From the NCBI RefSeq assembly GCF_013463155.1, contig NZ_CP040781.1, positions 1,612,001 through 1,676,000 of the forward strand: 64,000 nucleotides of DNA. The letters run 5' to 3'. The DNA is from Staphylococcus sp. 17KM0847. Its GTDB lineage: Bacteria > Bacillota > Bacilli > Staphylococcales > Staphylococcaceae. The translations under genes and the position numbers were made by a program. The notes beneath the pieces were generated by a model. That model was not told where the DNA came from and searched no databases. It saw nothing but the letters and a program-made list of their open reading frames with translations. Position 1 is the first letter of the stretch. Every line of letters starts with the position of its first letter. Below are positions 48,267 through 58,217 of the stretch, in pieces.

Positions 48267-49393
48267 TATTTACTTTTTGTCTTGTACAAAAATTTGAGTT
48301 GTCGTGCAATTATCCATGTCGGTAATTTTTGAATGCATTTATTCCGAATCTTCATTGTGATACGACCGCTTTTTTGAGCAATTCTTCCTATTTTGCGTGA
48401 ACGTTTAATGACTTTACGTGTATGTTTCACTCTCAATTTATCGTAGCGTGCTAAAGCATCAGATAACGTATCATATGTCTCTAATACATTTGCTAGTATG
48501 ATGGCATCTTCCATTGCTTGTCCTGCACCTTGGCCCATATTAGGCGTCATTGCATGTGCAGCATCTCCTAATAGTACAATGCGCTGATGATAAACAAATG
48601 TTTTGAGTGGTTTTAAATCATAAATATCATGATGTAAAATACCTGTTTCTCCTTGTTTATCTAATATTTGACGTACTGGCTCTGGATACTGATTAAAATA
48701 AGCTTGTAAATGAGGTTTATTGAAGCTTTTGAACTGCAAGTCACTTTCTTTAGCGTTAATTGCTGCAAACCAATATGCTTCACCATTTAATAGTGGCACA
48801 ATGCCAAATCGACCTTTTGTCCCCCAATACTCGTAAGCGGTGTTCTCAAGATTAGACATATCCGTAACGATTCCTCTAAAACATGTGTATCCTTGATATT
48901 GTACTGTTGAATTAGGACATACTGCTTGTCGCACGATAGAATGTATACCATCTGCTCCTACGACTAAATCAAATGTTTGACTCTCATGACTCTGGAAGTG
49001 TAAACGAGCAAGTGTTTCCGTCACTTCTACTGCCGTTACTTTATGATTCAAGTGCAACATCTCTTCGGTAATATAACTTGCAATCGTATCAACAAGTGTT
49101 TGACGTAATACTGTCACATGAGTGGCTGACGTTTCAAAAGGTATATCCATCAATACATGACCTTGTTCATCTAACATTTGTGTCTTACGTAGAAGATGTC
49201 CTATGTTTTTAATTCCTTTTGCCAAATCATGTGTCCCAAGTTTTTCAATAACATTGTCACCAATTCCGATACCTGCTCCTACTTCTTGAATTGCTGATTG
49301 TTTTTCAAAAATATGCACTTCATGCTGTTGCGCTCTTAGCAATGCCGCCAATGTCAATCCACCAATACCTGCACCTACAATACCTATTTTCAT
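48266..49393 (-). CDS. FAD-dependent monooxygenase (UbiH/PHBH type)
   Basis: 375 residues. FAD-binding IGIVGAGIGGLTLAALLRAQQHEVHIFEK at the N-terminus, LVVGADGIHSIVR (the DG motif) near 155, and VLLGDAAHAMTPNMGQGAGQAMEDAIIL at about 280-307. The ATG at 49393 follows GGGGTGA. The family hydroxylates aromatic or polycyclic compounds; substrate unknown. A basic C-terminal tail (KTRKVIKRSRKIGRIAQKSGRITMKIRNK) is notable. Confidence 0.87.
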   Translation of the reverse strand: MKIGIVGAGIGGLTLAALLRAQQHEVHIFEKQSAIQEVGAGIGIGDNVIEKLGTHDLAKGIKNIGHLLRKTQMLDEQGHVLMDIPFETSATHVTVLRQTLVDTIASYITEEMLHLNHKVTAVEVTETLARLHFQSHESQTFDLVVGADGIHSIVRQAVCPNSTVQYQGYTCFRGIVTDMSNLENTAYEYWGTKGRFGIVPLLNGEAYWFAAINAKESDLQFKSFNKPHLQAYFNQYPEPVRQILDKQGETGILHHDIYDLKPLKTFVYHQRIVLLGDAAHAMTPNMGQGAGQAMEDAIILANVLETYDTLSDALARYDKLRVKHTRKVIKRSRKIGRIAQKSGRITMKIRNKCIQKLPTWIIARQLKFLYKTKSK

Positions 49394-49432
49394 GATATTC
49401 ACCCCATTTATCTACTTATCTCCATCATTCAC

Positions 49433-50212
49433 TTATTCAATGTAATATTCCTTTATTACACGTTCTTTCTTAATACCATATTTTTCATAATATACTGCCA
49501 TACGTTCAGCAATTTTAGCTGCCCAATCAATATCACTTGCATATTGGTTTGTTCCCGGTGCTTGTGGATTCCAGCGCATTTGGTAAAGGGTCAACTGTTC
49601 ATTCTCAAAATATTGTTGTCGTATAAACTTCCCTCCACCTACAATCGCTTTATGTGGTGTCGTCCAGCCTGCTTTTGCTGCATAACTTGTACCTGTTTTT
49701 ACAGCATCTCTATCAAATGCACCTATACCAAAAAAGTTATAGTAATGCTGCTTGCCTTTTTTAATACCTTGTGCCAGTTCGGATTTTCCTTCACCTGTTT
49801 CTAATTGTGCGTGACTCACTAAATAGATCACATTCACATCATAGCGTTCTTGTGCTTCTAAAAATGCTTTTCCACGCCCTTCTAAAATCCCTTTACCTTT
49901 TAACATTGTATTGACTTCTTCTTCTGACATATTTACTGGTTCTGATATATCCATATACATTAAATCTGAATCTTTATTTTTTATAGCCATACTTTGTTTT
50001 ATTGCTTTATTCGAGGCTTCAACAAAACGTGTACCTTGTGATTGTGTATGGAGTATCCCTTCTTGAATTTGTTTAGTATATGCTTCTTCAAAAGTATAAA
50101 CTTTCCTTTTATCAAATAGTGATGTTTCATTAATAAGTAACAACACAAAAAATACAATCAAAATTAAGCTTATAAATAATGTAGATGGATGATCTTTAAT
50201 CCATTGCTTCAT
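49433..50212 (-). CDS. sagA: Membrane-anchored glucosaminidase, SagA-like
   Basis: 259 residues. One membrane helix (12-29), then a linker and a GH73 glucosaminidase domain (about 105-255): VIYLVSHAQLETGEGKSELAQG with likely catalytic E138, YYNFFGIGAFDRDAVKTGTSYAAKAGWTT and WNPQAPGTNQYASDIDWAAKIAERM. Trims glycan strands outside the membrane. It matches the S. aureus glucosaminidase next to formate dehydrogenase (recalled as SagA). Upstream of it is a small membrane protein, 24 bp away. Confidence 0.85.
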   Translation of the reverse strand: MKQWIKDHPSTLFISLILIVFFVLLLINETSLFDKRKVYTFEEAYTKQIQEGILHTQSQGTRFVEASNKAIKQSMAIKNKDSDLMYMDISEPVNMSEEEVNTMLKGKGILEGRGKAFLEAQERYDVNVIYLVSHAQLETGEGKSELAQGIKKGKQHYYNFFGIGAFDRDAVKTGTSYAAKAGWTTPHKAIVGGGKFIRQQYFENEQLTLYQMRWNPQAPGTNQYASDIDWAAKIAERMAVYYEKYGIKKERVIKEYYIE

Positions 50213-50236
50213 ATTAGAACTCCTTATAAATGTCAG

Positions 50237-50485
50237 TTATAAAAGATTATAACCTATAATAAAAACAATAAAGATAATGACGATAGCATATATACTGTTT
50301 GCTATTCTTCTTAATCGTGCTTTTTCTTTAAAGAGCATATTAAATAGAATTAATGTTATCGTTAATGTTACTAAAAAGCAAATAAGTCCCCATAACGGAC
50401 TGACAAATAAAAGTAAGACAATTCCCGCAATTAATATAATGTTTGATATGACCGTCAGCAATAAAATTTTATGTTCTTGATGCAT
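50237..50485 (-). CDS. Small membrane protein upstream of sagA
   Basis: 82 residues with three hydrophobic segments (ILLLTVISNIILIAGIVLLLFV, LWGLICFLVTLTITLILFNMLF, ANSIYAIVIIFIVFIIGYNLL). The ATG at 50485 follows GAGGAGGG; a longer frame is not supported. Its stop lies 24 bp before sagA, so the two are probably cotranscribed. Function unknown. Confidence 0.72.
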   Translation of the reverse strand: MHQEHKILLLTVISNIILIAGIVLLLFVSPLWGLICFLVTLTITLILFNMLFKEKARLRRIANSIYAIVIIFIVFIIGYNLL

Positions 50486-50698
50486 ATATGCCCTCCTCTT
50501 TATATTCATATTTATTTTATCATGATTTATAGTTTAAGTGGAGATAGGCCTGAAACTCCAATATAAGTCTATAGTCAAAGCTTCAATCATTGAAAAAACG
50601 CGCATCATTATAAATTCAAATCTATCCAGCTATCTTTTATAAACATTTAAGCTCTATACCCTACTCTCCATTTCATCTTAAATTTTAAGCCATCAAAA

Positions 50699-50749
50699 AA
50701 GATGGAACAAGAAACCCCAGTTACCCCAAAGGTTTCATGATTCCATCTT
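50699..50749 (-). terminator. Terminator of the formate dehydrogenase operon
   Basis: AAGATGGAA-GAAACC pairs with GGTTTC-TTCCATCTT, about 70 bases after the DUF1641 stop codon. Confidence 0.7.
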
Positions 50750-50816
50750 GTCATATACAACACGAACATAAAACTACGTTATTTTTAATGTTCTTTAGTC
50801 TATTTACTTTAACTAC

Positions 50817-51284
50817 TTATAACCGAGACATCCCTTTTAACATATTTAAAAAGTATGTCAAACTTTTATTCATTTCATCATCTCTTAGCACACCAAGCAG
50901 CCCTTTCATCGATGTGCGTGCATTTGGACTGGCTTGATTTGCGACACGAACACCTTTATTCACTTTATTCAACAAAATGCGTAATTCATCAGTGTCTAAA
51001 TCTCCTAAAACAAAGACCATTTGTCCAATATTATGCAAAAATCCTGCATACTGTTCTTTATTCAATTCTGTAACAATCTTTTCAGTAATCGTACCTCTCT
51101 GTTTCACAGCACCATTGAGCGCATCTAAAATTTTAGCATCATCCAAGTTTTTAACGAGATCAATCATTTTCAAAATGCTATCTTTATTTTCGGCAATCTT
51201 ATCAGTCACTTCTGCAATACTTTCAACTTTTCGTTCTGCTTCTGATTTTTCAATACGTTTTATTTTTGTAATTCTCTCTGCCAT
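50817..51284 (-). CDS. DUF1641 protein coupled to formate dehydrogenase
   Basis: 155 residues. All-helical with the DUF1641 core NKDSILKMIDLVKNLDDAKILDALNGAVKQRGTITEKIVTELNKEQYAGFLHNIGQMVFVLGDLDTDELRILLNKVNKGVRVANQA. Its ATG overlaps the fdhF stop as TAATG, so it is translationally coupled. The family commonly follows formate dehydrogenase; it is likely an accessory or membrane-contact subunit. No metal motif. Confidence 0.85.
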   Translation of the reverse strand: MAERITKIKRIEKSEAERKVESIAEVTDKIAENKDSILKMIDLVKNLDDAKILDALNGAVKQRGTITEKIVTELNKEQYAGFLHNIGQMVFVLGDLDTDELRILLNKVNKGVRVANQASPNARTSMKGLLGVLRDDEMNKSLTYFLNMLKGMSRL

Positions 51285-54220
51285 TATTTCATCACCTGAT
51301 CTCCTGGGAAGACATAGTCTGGACGTCCCCATTTTTTCTCAACTTGTACACTATATTGCGGATTACGCTGCTGATTGCGGAAGTTGGTTGGATTTAATGG
51401 TGATTTACCCCGTTTGCTCAACACTTCCATACGACAACATGTTGATTTGTAGGCTGGTGTATGTGTTTCAGGATCTGTCACGCTACTTGTTAAATAATTA
51501 ATAGCTGCTTCGCTATTATCATTAAGTGGTAAGTAAATTTGTTTCCCTTTAACACGATCTGTAATATGGACATGACCCGTTGCTTCACCTGTTTCTGAAA
51601 TCAACTTCACAGCTGCACCTTCATGAATATCACGTTCCGATGCTAATTCTGGTGAGATCTCTACAAAGGCAGTCGGCATTTTGTATTTAAGTCCAGGTAC
51701 TTTATATGTCATGTTCCCTTCATGGAAATGCTCTAATACTCGACCATTATTAACATGTAAATCATATGTTTCATGTGTTTTGTAGAAATTATTAAAGTCC
51801 AATGCAAATAGTTTCGCCTTGCCATTGTCAAAGTTAAATCCTTCTGTGAAAAGTAACGGAGAATCTGTACCATCTGCATTTACTGGCCATTGCAGACTAT
51901 TGTATCCCTCAAGACGATGATATTTCACACCTGCAAACATTGGTGTTAAATCTGAAGCTTCATCCATAATTTCTGATGGATGTGTATAACCCCAATCAAA
52001 TCCCATTTCTTTAGCAATCATTTGCGTAATTTGCCAATCTGGTTTTGAATCTCCTAACGGCTCTAGTGCTTGATATAAGCGCTGGAATCGACGCTCTGTA
52101 TTCGTAAATGTACCGTCTTTTTCAAGCGATGGAGAAGCCGGTAAAATAACATCTGCATATTCTGCTGTAAAAGTCAAAAATTCATCTTGTACGACTAGGA
52201 AGTCTACCTTCTCCAATGCAGCCTGAACATAGTTGATATTCGAATCTACAATCCCTGTATCCTCACCTAAAATAAACATACTATGTACATCGCCAGCATG
52301 AATATGATCCATCATTTGATGATTATCATAGCCCGGTTCTTTCGGTAATTGAACGCCCCAAGCTTCTTCAAACCAGCCACGCGCCTCATCATCAGTCACA
52401 TTCAAATAGCCTGGTAATTTGTCCGGCATACTGCCAAAGTCTGAACAGCCCTGCACATTGTTATGACCGCGTAATGGGTATGAACCAGCACCTGGCTTCA
52501 TATAGTTTCCAGTCACTAATAACAAGTTTGAGATTGCCGTACTTGTGTCAGAGCCTGTTTCCTGTTGTGTAACACCCATTGCCCAACAAATAGATACGGA
52601 GTCGACACTTACGATTTCATGCGCTAACTGAACCAGACGTTTTTGAGAGATGCCCGTTGTTTCTTCAGCAAATGCCATTGTATAAGGTTTGAGTGATTGA
52701 TAATATTCATCGAAGTGATCAACCCACTGCTCAATGAATGCTTGATCATGCAAATTGTTATCAATAATGTATTTCGTCACAGCAGATAACCATACTAAAT
52801 CTGTACCTGGATTAGGCTGATAAAATTCATCTGCGCGCTGTGCCATCTCATGTTTACGAATATCGAAAACATGTAGCTTTTGACCGAATAATTTATGAGA
52901 GCGTTTAATACGAGAAGCAATAACTGGATGCGCCTCTGCAGTATTCGTTCCAATTGTAATGACCATTCCTGCTCTGCCAATATCATCGATTGAGCCAGAG
53001 TCACCACCATGACCAACTGTACGGAATAGTCCTTTTGTTGCTGGTGCTTGACAATATCGTGAACAGTTATCGATATTATTCGTTCCAATAACTTGACGCG
53101 CTAGTTTTTGCATAAGATATGACTCTTCGTTCGTCGCTTTTGATGATGAGATAAAAGTGAGTGCTTTTGGGCCATGCTGATCCTTAATCTCTTGCATACG
53201 CTGTGCAACGTATGGAATCGCTTCTTCCCATTCGACTTCTTCAAATTGACCGTTACGACGAATCAATGGTTTGGTTAGACGCTCCTCAGAGTTCACATAA
53301 TCCCAACCGAACTTTCCTTTAACACACGTTGAGATTTTGTTAGCAGGCGAATCATGTGAAGGTTGTACTTTTAAAATTTCACGATCTTTTGTCCATACTT
53401 CAAAACTACAACCCACTCCGCAATATGTACATACTGTTTTTGTCTTTTTGATACGCTCTTCGCGCATTGCCGCTTCAGAATCAGAAATTGCAAACAATGG
53501 GCCATAGCCTGTCTCTGCTTTTTTCGTTAAATCAATCATTGAAGCAAGTGAACCCGGCTCTATATCTGTCATGTATCCAGCATTACCGACCATGTTGTTT
53601 TCCATCATTGCATTACATGGACAAACTGTTGAACATTGTCCGCAACCAACACATGAGGATTCATTGATTGATACATCATTATCCCAAATAACACGTGGCT
53701 GCTCACGCTCCCAATCAATGGTCAATGTTTCATTAACTTGAACATCTTGACACACTTCTACGCAACGCCCACATAAAATACATTGGTTTGGGTCATAGCG
53801 ATAAAACGGTCCAAAATCCACTTCATATGGCTTAGGCTTATATTCATATGTCTGATGCTCTAATCCCCAACGATCCATCGTATTATGTATTTCACAATTA
53901 CCATTATTGTAATCACACACTGTACAGTAAAGTTGATGCTTTTCTAAAATACGATCCAATGCTTCTTTTTGGCTTGCTTGTACTTTCTCACCTTGTGTAT
54001 TGACAACCATTGGACGATCGATTATTGTTCCACACGCTCTTTCAATTTTACCGTCTATCTCAACTGCACATGTGTCACACGTTTCTATTGGTCCCAATGA
54101 TTCATTGTAACAAATGGATGGAACAAACGTTTGTTGCGCTTTAATAAAAGCAAGCAGATTCGTTCCATGTTCTACAAGATATTCTTTGCCATCTAATGTT
54201 AAGACAAGATGCTCTTGCAT
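51284..54220 (-). CDS. fdhF: Formate dehydrogenase, molybdenum (bis-MGD), Cys form
   Basis: 978 residues. N-terminal 2Fe-2S domain (C37, C48, C51, C63), a His-Cys cluster (H95, C99, C102, C109), two ferredoxin 4Fe-4S motifs (C147/150/153/157; C190/193/196/200), then the Mo domain with C264, C267, C271, C299 for a cluster and C390 (NCSRYC) as the Mo ligand in place of selenocysteine, and a C-terminal MopB domain. Oxidises formate to CO2. Needs FdhD and the Moa/Mob/Mod genes of this window. The ATG at 54220 follows GGAGGGG. Confidence 0.95.
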   Translation of the reverse strand: MQEHLVLTLDGKEYLVEHGTNLLAFIKAQQTFVPSICYNESLGPIETCDTCAVEIDGKIERACGTIIDRPMVVNTQGEKVQASQKEALDRILEKHQLYCTVCDYNNGNCEIHNTMDRWGLEHQTYEYKPKPYEVDFGPFYRYDPNQCILCGRCVEVCQDVQVNETLTIDWEREQPRVIWDNDVSINESSCVGCGQCSTVCPCNAMMENNMVGNAGYMTDIEPGSLASMIDLTKKAETGYGPLFAISDSEAAMREERIKKTKTVCTYCGVGCSFEVWTKDREILKVQPSHDSPANKISTCVKGKFGWDYVNSEERLTKPLIRRNGQFEEVEWEEAIPYVAQRMQEIKDQHGPKALTFISSSKATNEESYLMQKLARQVIGTNNIDNCSRYCQAPATKGLFRTVGHGGDSGSIDDIGRAGMVITIGTNTAEAHPVIASRIKRSHKLFGQKLHVFDIRKHEMAQRADEFYQPNPGTDLVWLSAVTKYIIDNNLHDQAFIEQWVDHFDEYYQSLKPYTMAFAEETTGISQKRLVQLAHEIVSVDSVSICWAMGVTQQETGSDTSTAISNLLLVTGNYMKPGAGSYPLRGHNNVQGCSDFGSMPDKLPGYLNVTDDEARGWFEEAWGVQLPKEPGYDNHQMMDHIHAGDVHSMFILGEDTGIVDSNINYVQAALEKVDFLVVQDEFLTFTAEYADVILPASPSLEKDGTFTNTERRFQRLYQALEPLGDSKPDWQITQMIAKEMGFDWGYTHPSEIMDEASDLTPMFAGVKYHRLEGYNSLQWPVNADGTDSPLLFTEGFNFDNGKAKLFALDFNNFYKTHETYDLHVNNGRVLEHFHEGNMTYKVPGLKYKMPTAFVEISPELASERDIHEGAAVKLISETGEATGHVHITDRVKGKQIYLPLNDNSEAAINYLTSSVTDPETHTPAYKSTCCRMEVLSKRGKSPLNPTNFRNQQRNPQYSVQVEKKWGRPDYVFPGDQVMK

Positions 54221-54370
54221 AATATCCCCTCCTATTTTTATATGCCCAAGATGCCCCCACATCTTCAGTTAACTCTATTCTATACTTTTTAACGCTAAAA
54301 GTTAACTATTTGCCAAAATTTTTCAATTATATAAAATTAAGTGATTTCTGCCTGTTTTATATAAAAAAGA

Positions 54371-54413
54371 CGATATAGTGAAACTTTAAAGGATTCAAAG
54401 GTTCACTATATCG
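54371..54413 (-). terminator. Terminator of lcpC
   Basis: CGATATAGTGAA / TTCACTATATCG, a 12-bp perfect stem downstream of the minus-strand lcpC stop codon. Confidence 0.85.
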
Positions 54414-54491
54414 CCTGGTTGCAAAATATATTTATAAAATAACTTGATCGACTTTATACGATTATGGATATACATCAGAATATCTAATATT

Positions 54492-55454
54492 TTATAATCC
54501 TAAATTATCTCTCAGTTGTTGTGTTATTTGTGCCTTACTATTGCTATCAGGTATGAAATAATAAAGTCCGTCATCTTGTATACCATCTGACCCTTCAAGT
54601 TGATGACGATTGACATTTTCATTTGCATCCGAATATTTGCTGCGAATTGTATTAAGCTCTGAAAGTGTCAAATCTGTTTGAACATTATCACCGAGTTGAT
54701 TCATTAAACTATTAAAGTTAGTCAATGACGAAATACCTGTTAATTTATTCACTAATCCTTGAAGGACAAGTTGTTGACGTTCTTGACGTCCAAAGTCACC
54801 ACCTGCACCATCCTCTTTACGGCTACGGATAAATGCCATTGCTGTTTCGCCATCTAAATGTTCCTTTTGTCCTTCATTGAACTGATGTCCTTGCGCAGTA
54901 AATGTCGCATTACTGACAACATCGATACCACCAACTGTATCTATCGTTTCTTGTAGACCATCCATATTCACAGTTGCATAATGATCCACAGGAACGTCCA
55001 TTAATTTTTCAAGTGTCTTCACTGCCATATCTGCTCCACCATAAGCATACGCATGATTTATTTTTTCAGTTGTCCCTTGACCTACAATTTCTGCTTGTGT
55101 ATCACGCGGGATACTGACAAGCTCTGTTGTTTTTTTATCAGGATTAACAGAAAGCAACATTATCGTATCACTTCGCTCTCCACCACCAGCACTTGTGCGT
55201 TGAGCATCAGAGTCAATACCAAACAAGGCAATAGTAAATGGTTCCCCTTTATTTAAGTTCACCTCACTAGAACGCAATTCAGAATGATTGCGGTCTAATG
55301 GATTGTGTATTGCGCCACCGACAGTGAAAAGTTTAAACCCTAAGTAACCTAAAGCGAGTATGGCGAGAATAAATAAAATTAAAATAATCCATATCATTGT
55401 TTTAATCACTGGGTTTTTTCTCTTTTTAGACCTTGTATAATTCAACTTTCTCAC
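54492..55454 (-). CDS. lcpC: LytR-CpsA-Psr (LCP) family glycopolymer ligase
   Basis: 320 residues. Basic N-terminus, one membrane helix (about 18-40), then the LCP domain: ALFGIDSDAQRTSAGGGERSDTIMLLSVNPDKKTTELVSIPRDTQAEIVGQG, INHAYAYGGADMAVKTLEKLMDVPVDHY, and IRSRKEDGAGGDFGRQERQQ. The arginines bind the lipid pyrophosphate. These proteins attach wall teichoic acid or capsule to peptidoglycan. Length and place beside formate dehydrogenase fit S. aureus LcpC. Confidence 0.88.
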   Translation of the reverse strand: MRKLNYTRSKKRKNPVIKTMIWIILILFILAILALGYLGFKLFTVGGAIHNPLDRNHSELRSSEVNLNKGEPFTIALFGIDSDAQRTSAGGGERSDTIMLLSVNPDKKTTELVSIPRDTQAEIVGQGTTEKINHAYAYGGADMAVKTLEKLMDVPVDHYATVNMDGLQETIDTVGGIDVVSNATFTAQGHQFNEGQKEHLDGETAMAFIRSRKEDGAGGDFGRQERQQLVLQGLVNKLTGISSLTNFNSLMNQLGDNVQTDLTLSELNTIRSKYSDANENVNRHQLEGSDGIQDDGLYYFIPDSNSKAQITQQLRDNLGL

Positions 55455-55542
55455 TCCGCTTCTCTCATATTTTTATATGTATTTCATCCATTTGATTATA
55501 ACCGATACCCTTCATTTAACAATCAGTCCGTAGTCGCACACC

Positions 55543-56337
55543 TTATATTTGATATCCCCCTTTTTGTAAGAGTAATGCCAGTACCTCTTCATAACACCCC
55601 GGATTGCTAATAATAAATGGACCGCCTTGTATAAAGTCAATCGGTTCTCGATAAAAGTTTGTCATCTTCAATCCAAGTTCCTCAGCAAATAAAAACTGCG
55701 CACCAATATCCCAAGGTTTTGCATTTGTATGAATATGTGCACCAAACTGACCTGTAAATACTTTGGCAGAATCTAAACCACAAGCACCGATCAAACGATA
55801 AGCAAATGAATGATTAAGCAGGTCATGAATGGTTTCATCGTTCATAACTTTATTATTGAAAGAAATAATACTTTCATGGAGTGGATACGCTTGTGGTGGT
55901 GCTAATGATTGCTCATTAAGATATGCACCGTAACCTTTACGTGCCTTAAACAAATGTTGACGCGAATAATCATAAATATAAGATAACATCGGTTTTCCAT
56001 TGTAAAATAATGCTAAAATAATACAAAAATCATCTTGCTGTTTCACAAGATTAACCGTTCCATCTATCGGATCTAATACCCAAGTTGCGCCTTCTCTCAA
56101 ATGCGCTATTTCATGATGGCCTTCCTCACCATATAATTGATGATCTGGAAAAGTATTCATCAAAAATTGCTCAAAACTTTGTTCAATTGCCTTATCAATA
56201 TTTGTTACGAGATCAAATCGATCAGTCTTAGTCGTTGTTTTCATATCTTTTAATAAAGCCGGAATCTTTTGTTTTTCATCATCCAACCACTTTATTACGG
56301 CTTCATCTATTTGATATAGCATTTCATCTGTCATCAT
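55543..56337 (-). CDS. Inositol monophosphatase family protein
   Basis: 264 residues. Metal-binding motifs of the family are seen: GEEGHHE (E near 71), WVLDPIDGTVNLVKQ (D-x-I-D-G-T, about 87-101) and AKPWDIGAQFLFAEELGLKM (about 209-228). It hydrolyses small phosphate monoesters such as inositol-P or PAP; the substrate is unknown. The start follows GAGGTGA. Next to the RsaI locus, as in S. aureus. Confidence 0.87.
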   Translation of the reverse strand: MMTDEMLYQIDEAVIKWLDDEKQKIPALLKDMKTTTKTDRFDLVTNIDKAIEQSFEQFLMNTFPDHQLYGEEGHHEIAHLREGATWVLDPIDGTVNLVKQQDDFCIILALFYNGKPMLSYIYDYSRQHLFKARKGYGAYLNEQSLAPPQAYPLHESIISFNNKVMNDETIHDLLNHSFAYRLIGACGLDSAKVFTGQFGAHIHTNAKPWDIGAQFLFAEELGLKMTNFYREPIDFIQGGPFIISNPGCYEEVLALLLQKGGYQI

Positions 56338-56563
56338 CTTTCTCACCTCTTCACAATCTCCTCATCATTATAACCGAGTCCCTATATAGCGACAATATTC
56401 CATTTTGATCTTCAACACTTTATACAAGTCATGCAGCAAACTCATTAACAATGGAACAACAAATTCTTTTAATCATTAAAAGCTCACTCCATATGCAGAT
56501 ATATTTTCGAAACATTAATTATAAAAAGACTTCAAAAGTGTATTATTTACTAATAGTTTTTAG

Positions 56564-56577
56564 AGAAAACGCTTACA
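56564..56577 (+). promoter_or_regulatory. cre site for CcpA before the RsaI-like RNA
   Basis: AGAAAACGCTTACA differs from TGWAANCGNTNWCA at one position. It lies directly upstream of the -10 TATATT (56596-56601), so CcpA would repress the RNA in glucose. Confidence 0.75.
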
Positions 56578-56607
56578 TTCGTTTTTTATATATGGTATAT
56601 TTTATTT

Positions 56608-56785
56608 AGCTACTAGGGGGATGGTACACAAACATATTTCAAATGAGGGGTAGCTATTTCGTCAATAGTAAAGTTTGAAACATGATATGTTGTACTTGTT
56701 CTATTACTAGATTGAACATCTTCAATATTTATTACTTACTTTCCTTTCTATCCGGATGGTGCTCTGAGCATCATCCGGTTCTTTA
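56608..56785 (+). ncRNA. rsaI: Probable small RNA RsaI (RsaOG)
   Basis: A promoter-like -10 is followed by CTACTAGGGGGATGG and a second G-run (AGGGGTAGC), then a pyrimidine-rich single-stranded stretch (TTACTTTCCTTTCTATCC), then a strong terminator stem CCGGATGGTGCT / AGCATCATCCGG and T-run. The G-runs and CU-rich linker, the cre site, and the place beside the inositol-phosphatase gene match what is known of S. aureus RsaI, a CcpA-repressed RNA. Ends are estimated; it appears slightly longer than the S. aureus RNA. Confidence 0.7.
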
Positions 56786-56805
56786 GGTTTAATTATTTCA
56801 AAAAA

Positions 56806-56858
56806 GAGCAGGAATACAAAACCATTTTGTCTATTATGATTTTATCCTACTCTTTTTA
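56806..56858 (-). terminator. Terminator of the CPBP protease gene
   Basis: AAAAGAGCAGGA pairs with TCCTACTCTTTT (one mismatch) right after the minus-strand stop. Similar to the hairpin at 42936. Confidence 0.7.
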
Positions 56859-56865
56859 TAAACAG

Positions 56866-57585
56866 TTAGATGATATCCAACATAAAAGATATAAAGTTAT
56901 TCAATATATGAAGTCCAATTGTTACACCTAAATTGCGCCCACTCTTCAAATATAACCATACCATTGGAACTGCCAAGATAAAATAATCGACAAATTCAAA
57001 AGGAGAAGCTGCATCTGTAACATGTATACCTGCAAATAATATCGCTGATACAATTGCCATAATACGAAAGTTAAACTTTTTACCAAGCTCTCCAATTAAA
57101 AAATGACGAAAAACAATTTCTTCAACAACTGGTGCCAAAATAACAATCCATAAAAAGTTAAATGGTAACAATGCATTCCATCCTAATGATTGCTCGATAT
57201 AGGCTTCATTTTGTGTTGTATCATATTGATATTGCTCTGGTAAAAATGTCATGAACTCTCCGTATATTTGCATTAACCCCATCGTAACAATATATGTACC
57301 AATAATCCATAGCCAGTAGCGTCTGACACCTTTTATACCTAACTGAAAACGTATAGGCATGGTCTTTGTATGTAGTAACCAAAAGCTAAAAATAACTATA
57401 CAATAACTTCCAACACCCGCTAACACTTCTGTCGCTTCTAAAAGATCTAACTCCGCCAGCCATTGTGGTGTATAAACGTCTTGAATTACCAACACAACCA
57501 TTGCTAAGATAAATTGACTTGCTAATAAAATAGGGATAAGTGATAAATCACGCCAAGCAATATCTTTCCATCTATAATTTGACAA
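56866..57585 (-). CDS. CPBP-family intramembrane metalloprotease
   Basis: 239 residues with about seven membrane helices. The catalytic motifs of the CAAX/bacteriocin-processing (ABI) family are present: VVEEIVFRHFLIG (EExxxR), FAGIHVTD (H) and HILNN. In staphylococci such proteins affect surface display or peptide processing. The substrate is unknown and no bacteriocin genes lie nearby. Convergent with the RsaI-like RNA. Confidence 0.87.
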   Translation of the reverse strand: MSNYRWKDIAWRDLSLIPILLASQFILAMVVLVIQDVYTPQWLAELDLLEATEVLAGVGSYCIVIFSFWLLHTKTMPIRFQLGIKGVRRYWLWIIGTYIVTMGLMQIYGEFMTFLPEQYQYDTTQNEAYIEQSLGWNALLPFNFLWIVILAPVVEEIVFRHFLIGELGKKFNFRIMAIVSAILFAGIHVTDAASPFEFVDYFILAVPMVWLYLKSGRNLGVTIGLHILNNFISFMLDII

Positions 57586-57813
57586 ATTCTTTCCTCCTTA
57601 CTTGAATTTTACTGAATGTCTTATAACAGCCAAACATAGTATAAATAGCAAACTTAAGTGTTGAAGAAAAGACGCTTATTGTCGACAATTCAGTAAAAAC
57701 TTTTATCAGTATACGTCTAAATCTGTCCTCTCATCACCATGCTTGATAACGATGCTACAAAAGTCATATACCTCAACACTACTATTATCTCAAATAACGA
57801 AAGGATAATCTCT

Positions 57814-58161
57814 ATGAATCAAACTATTTTTCTTACTGTTACACAAGCCATTCAAAACTTACAAGACTTGCTAGTACACGTCGATCGATACGACCTTGTC
57901 CGTAAATCTGCCAAAGATAAGGGATTCCTACAACTTGCATCACTCAAATCGCAAGTATCAATATATTTTGATACTTTACCTTCTCCGGACAACCTTGATA
58001 TACTCCCTTTCAAAAATTATGATGCTTATTATAACTGCCTTCAAAACTTGCATCAACACCCGTTAAGACACGTTGAATTTGGCAATCAACAACATGTTAT
58101 TATGGGCTATAAAACAGTCATTCTACGCACTATGCATTATCTGCACACTTATAGTTTTTAA
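57814..58161 (+). CDS. Hypothetical cytosolic protein
   Basis: 115 residues, beginning MNQTIFLTVTQAIQNLQDLLVHVDRYDLVRKSAKDKGFLQLASLKSQVSIYF. No membrane segment, signal or recognised motif; mostly helical with several His and Tyr (LRHVEFGNQQHVIMGYKTVILRTMHYLHTYSF). The ATG follows AAAGGA at good distance; a longer frame from 57739 lacks a ribosome site. Convergent with the amino acid permease; shares its terminator. Confidence 0.65.
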   Translation: MNQTIFLTVTQAIQNLQDLLVHVDRYDLVRKSAKDKGFLQLASLKSQVSIYFDTLPSPDNLDILPFKNYDAYYNCLQNLHQHPLRHVEFGNQQHVIMGYKTVILRTMHYLHTYSF

Positions 58162-58163
58162 AT

Positions 58164-58204
58164 CTACAAAAACACCTTGTCGTGATAGATGACAAGGTGC
58201 TTTA
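58164..58204. terminator. Bidirectional terminator
   Basis: CACCTTGTC / GACAAGGTG stem flanked by an A-run on the left and a short T-run on the right, between two converging genes. Confidence 0.8.
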
Positions 58205-58217
58205 AACTTTATTTATA

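Noticed and set aside
56621..56653. Ten-codon peptide (MVHKHISNEG) inside the RsaI-like region
   Set aside because: Too short and preceded by a G-run that belongs to the RNA motif; no evidence of translation.
56866..57585. Bacteriocin immunity or processing locus around the CPBP protease
   Set aside because: No small peptide with leader, transporter or modification gene is found nearby.
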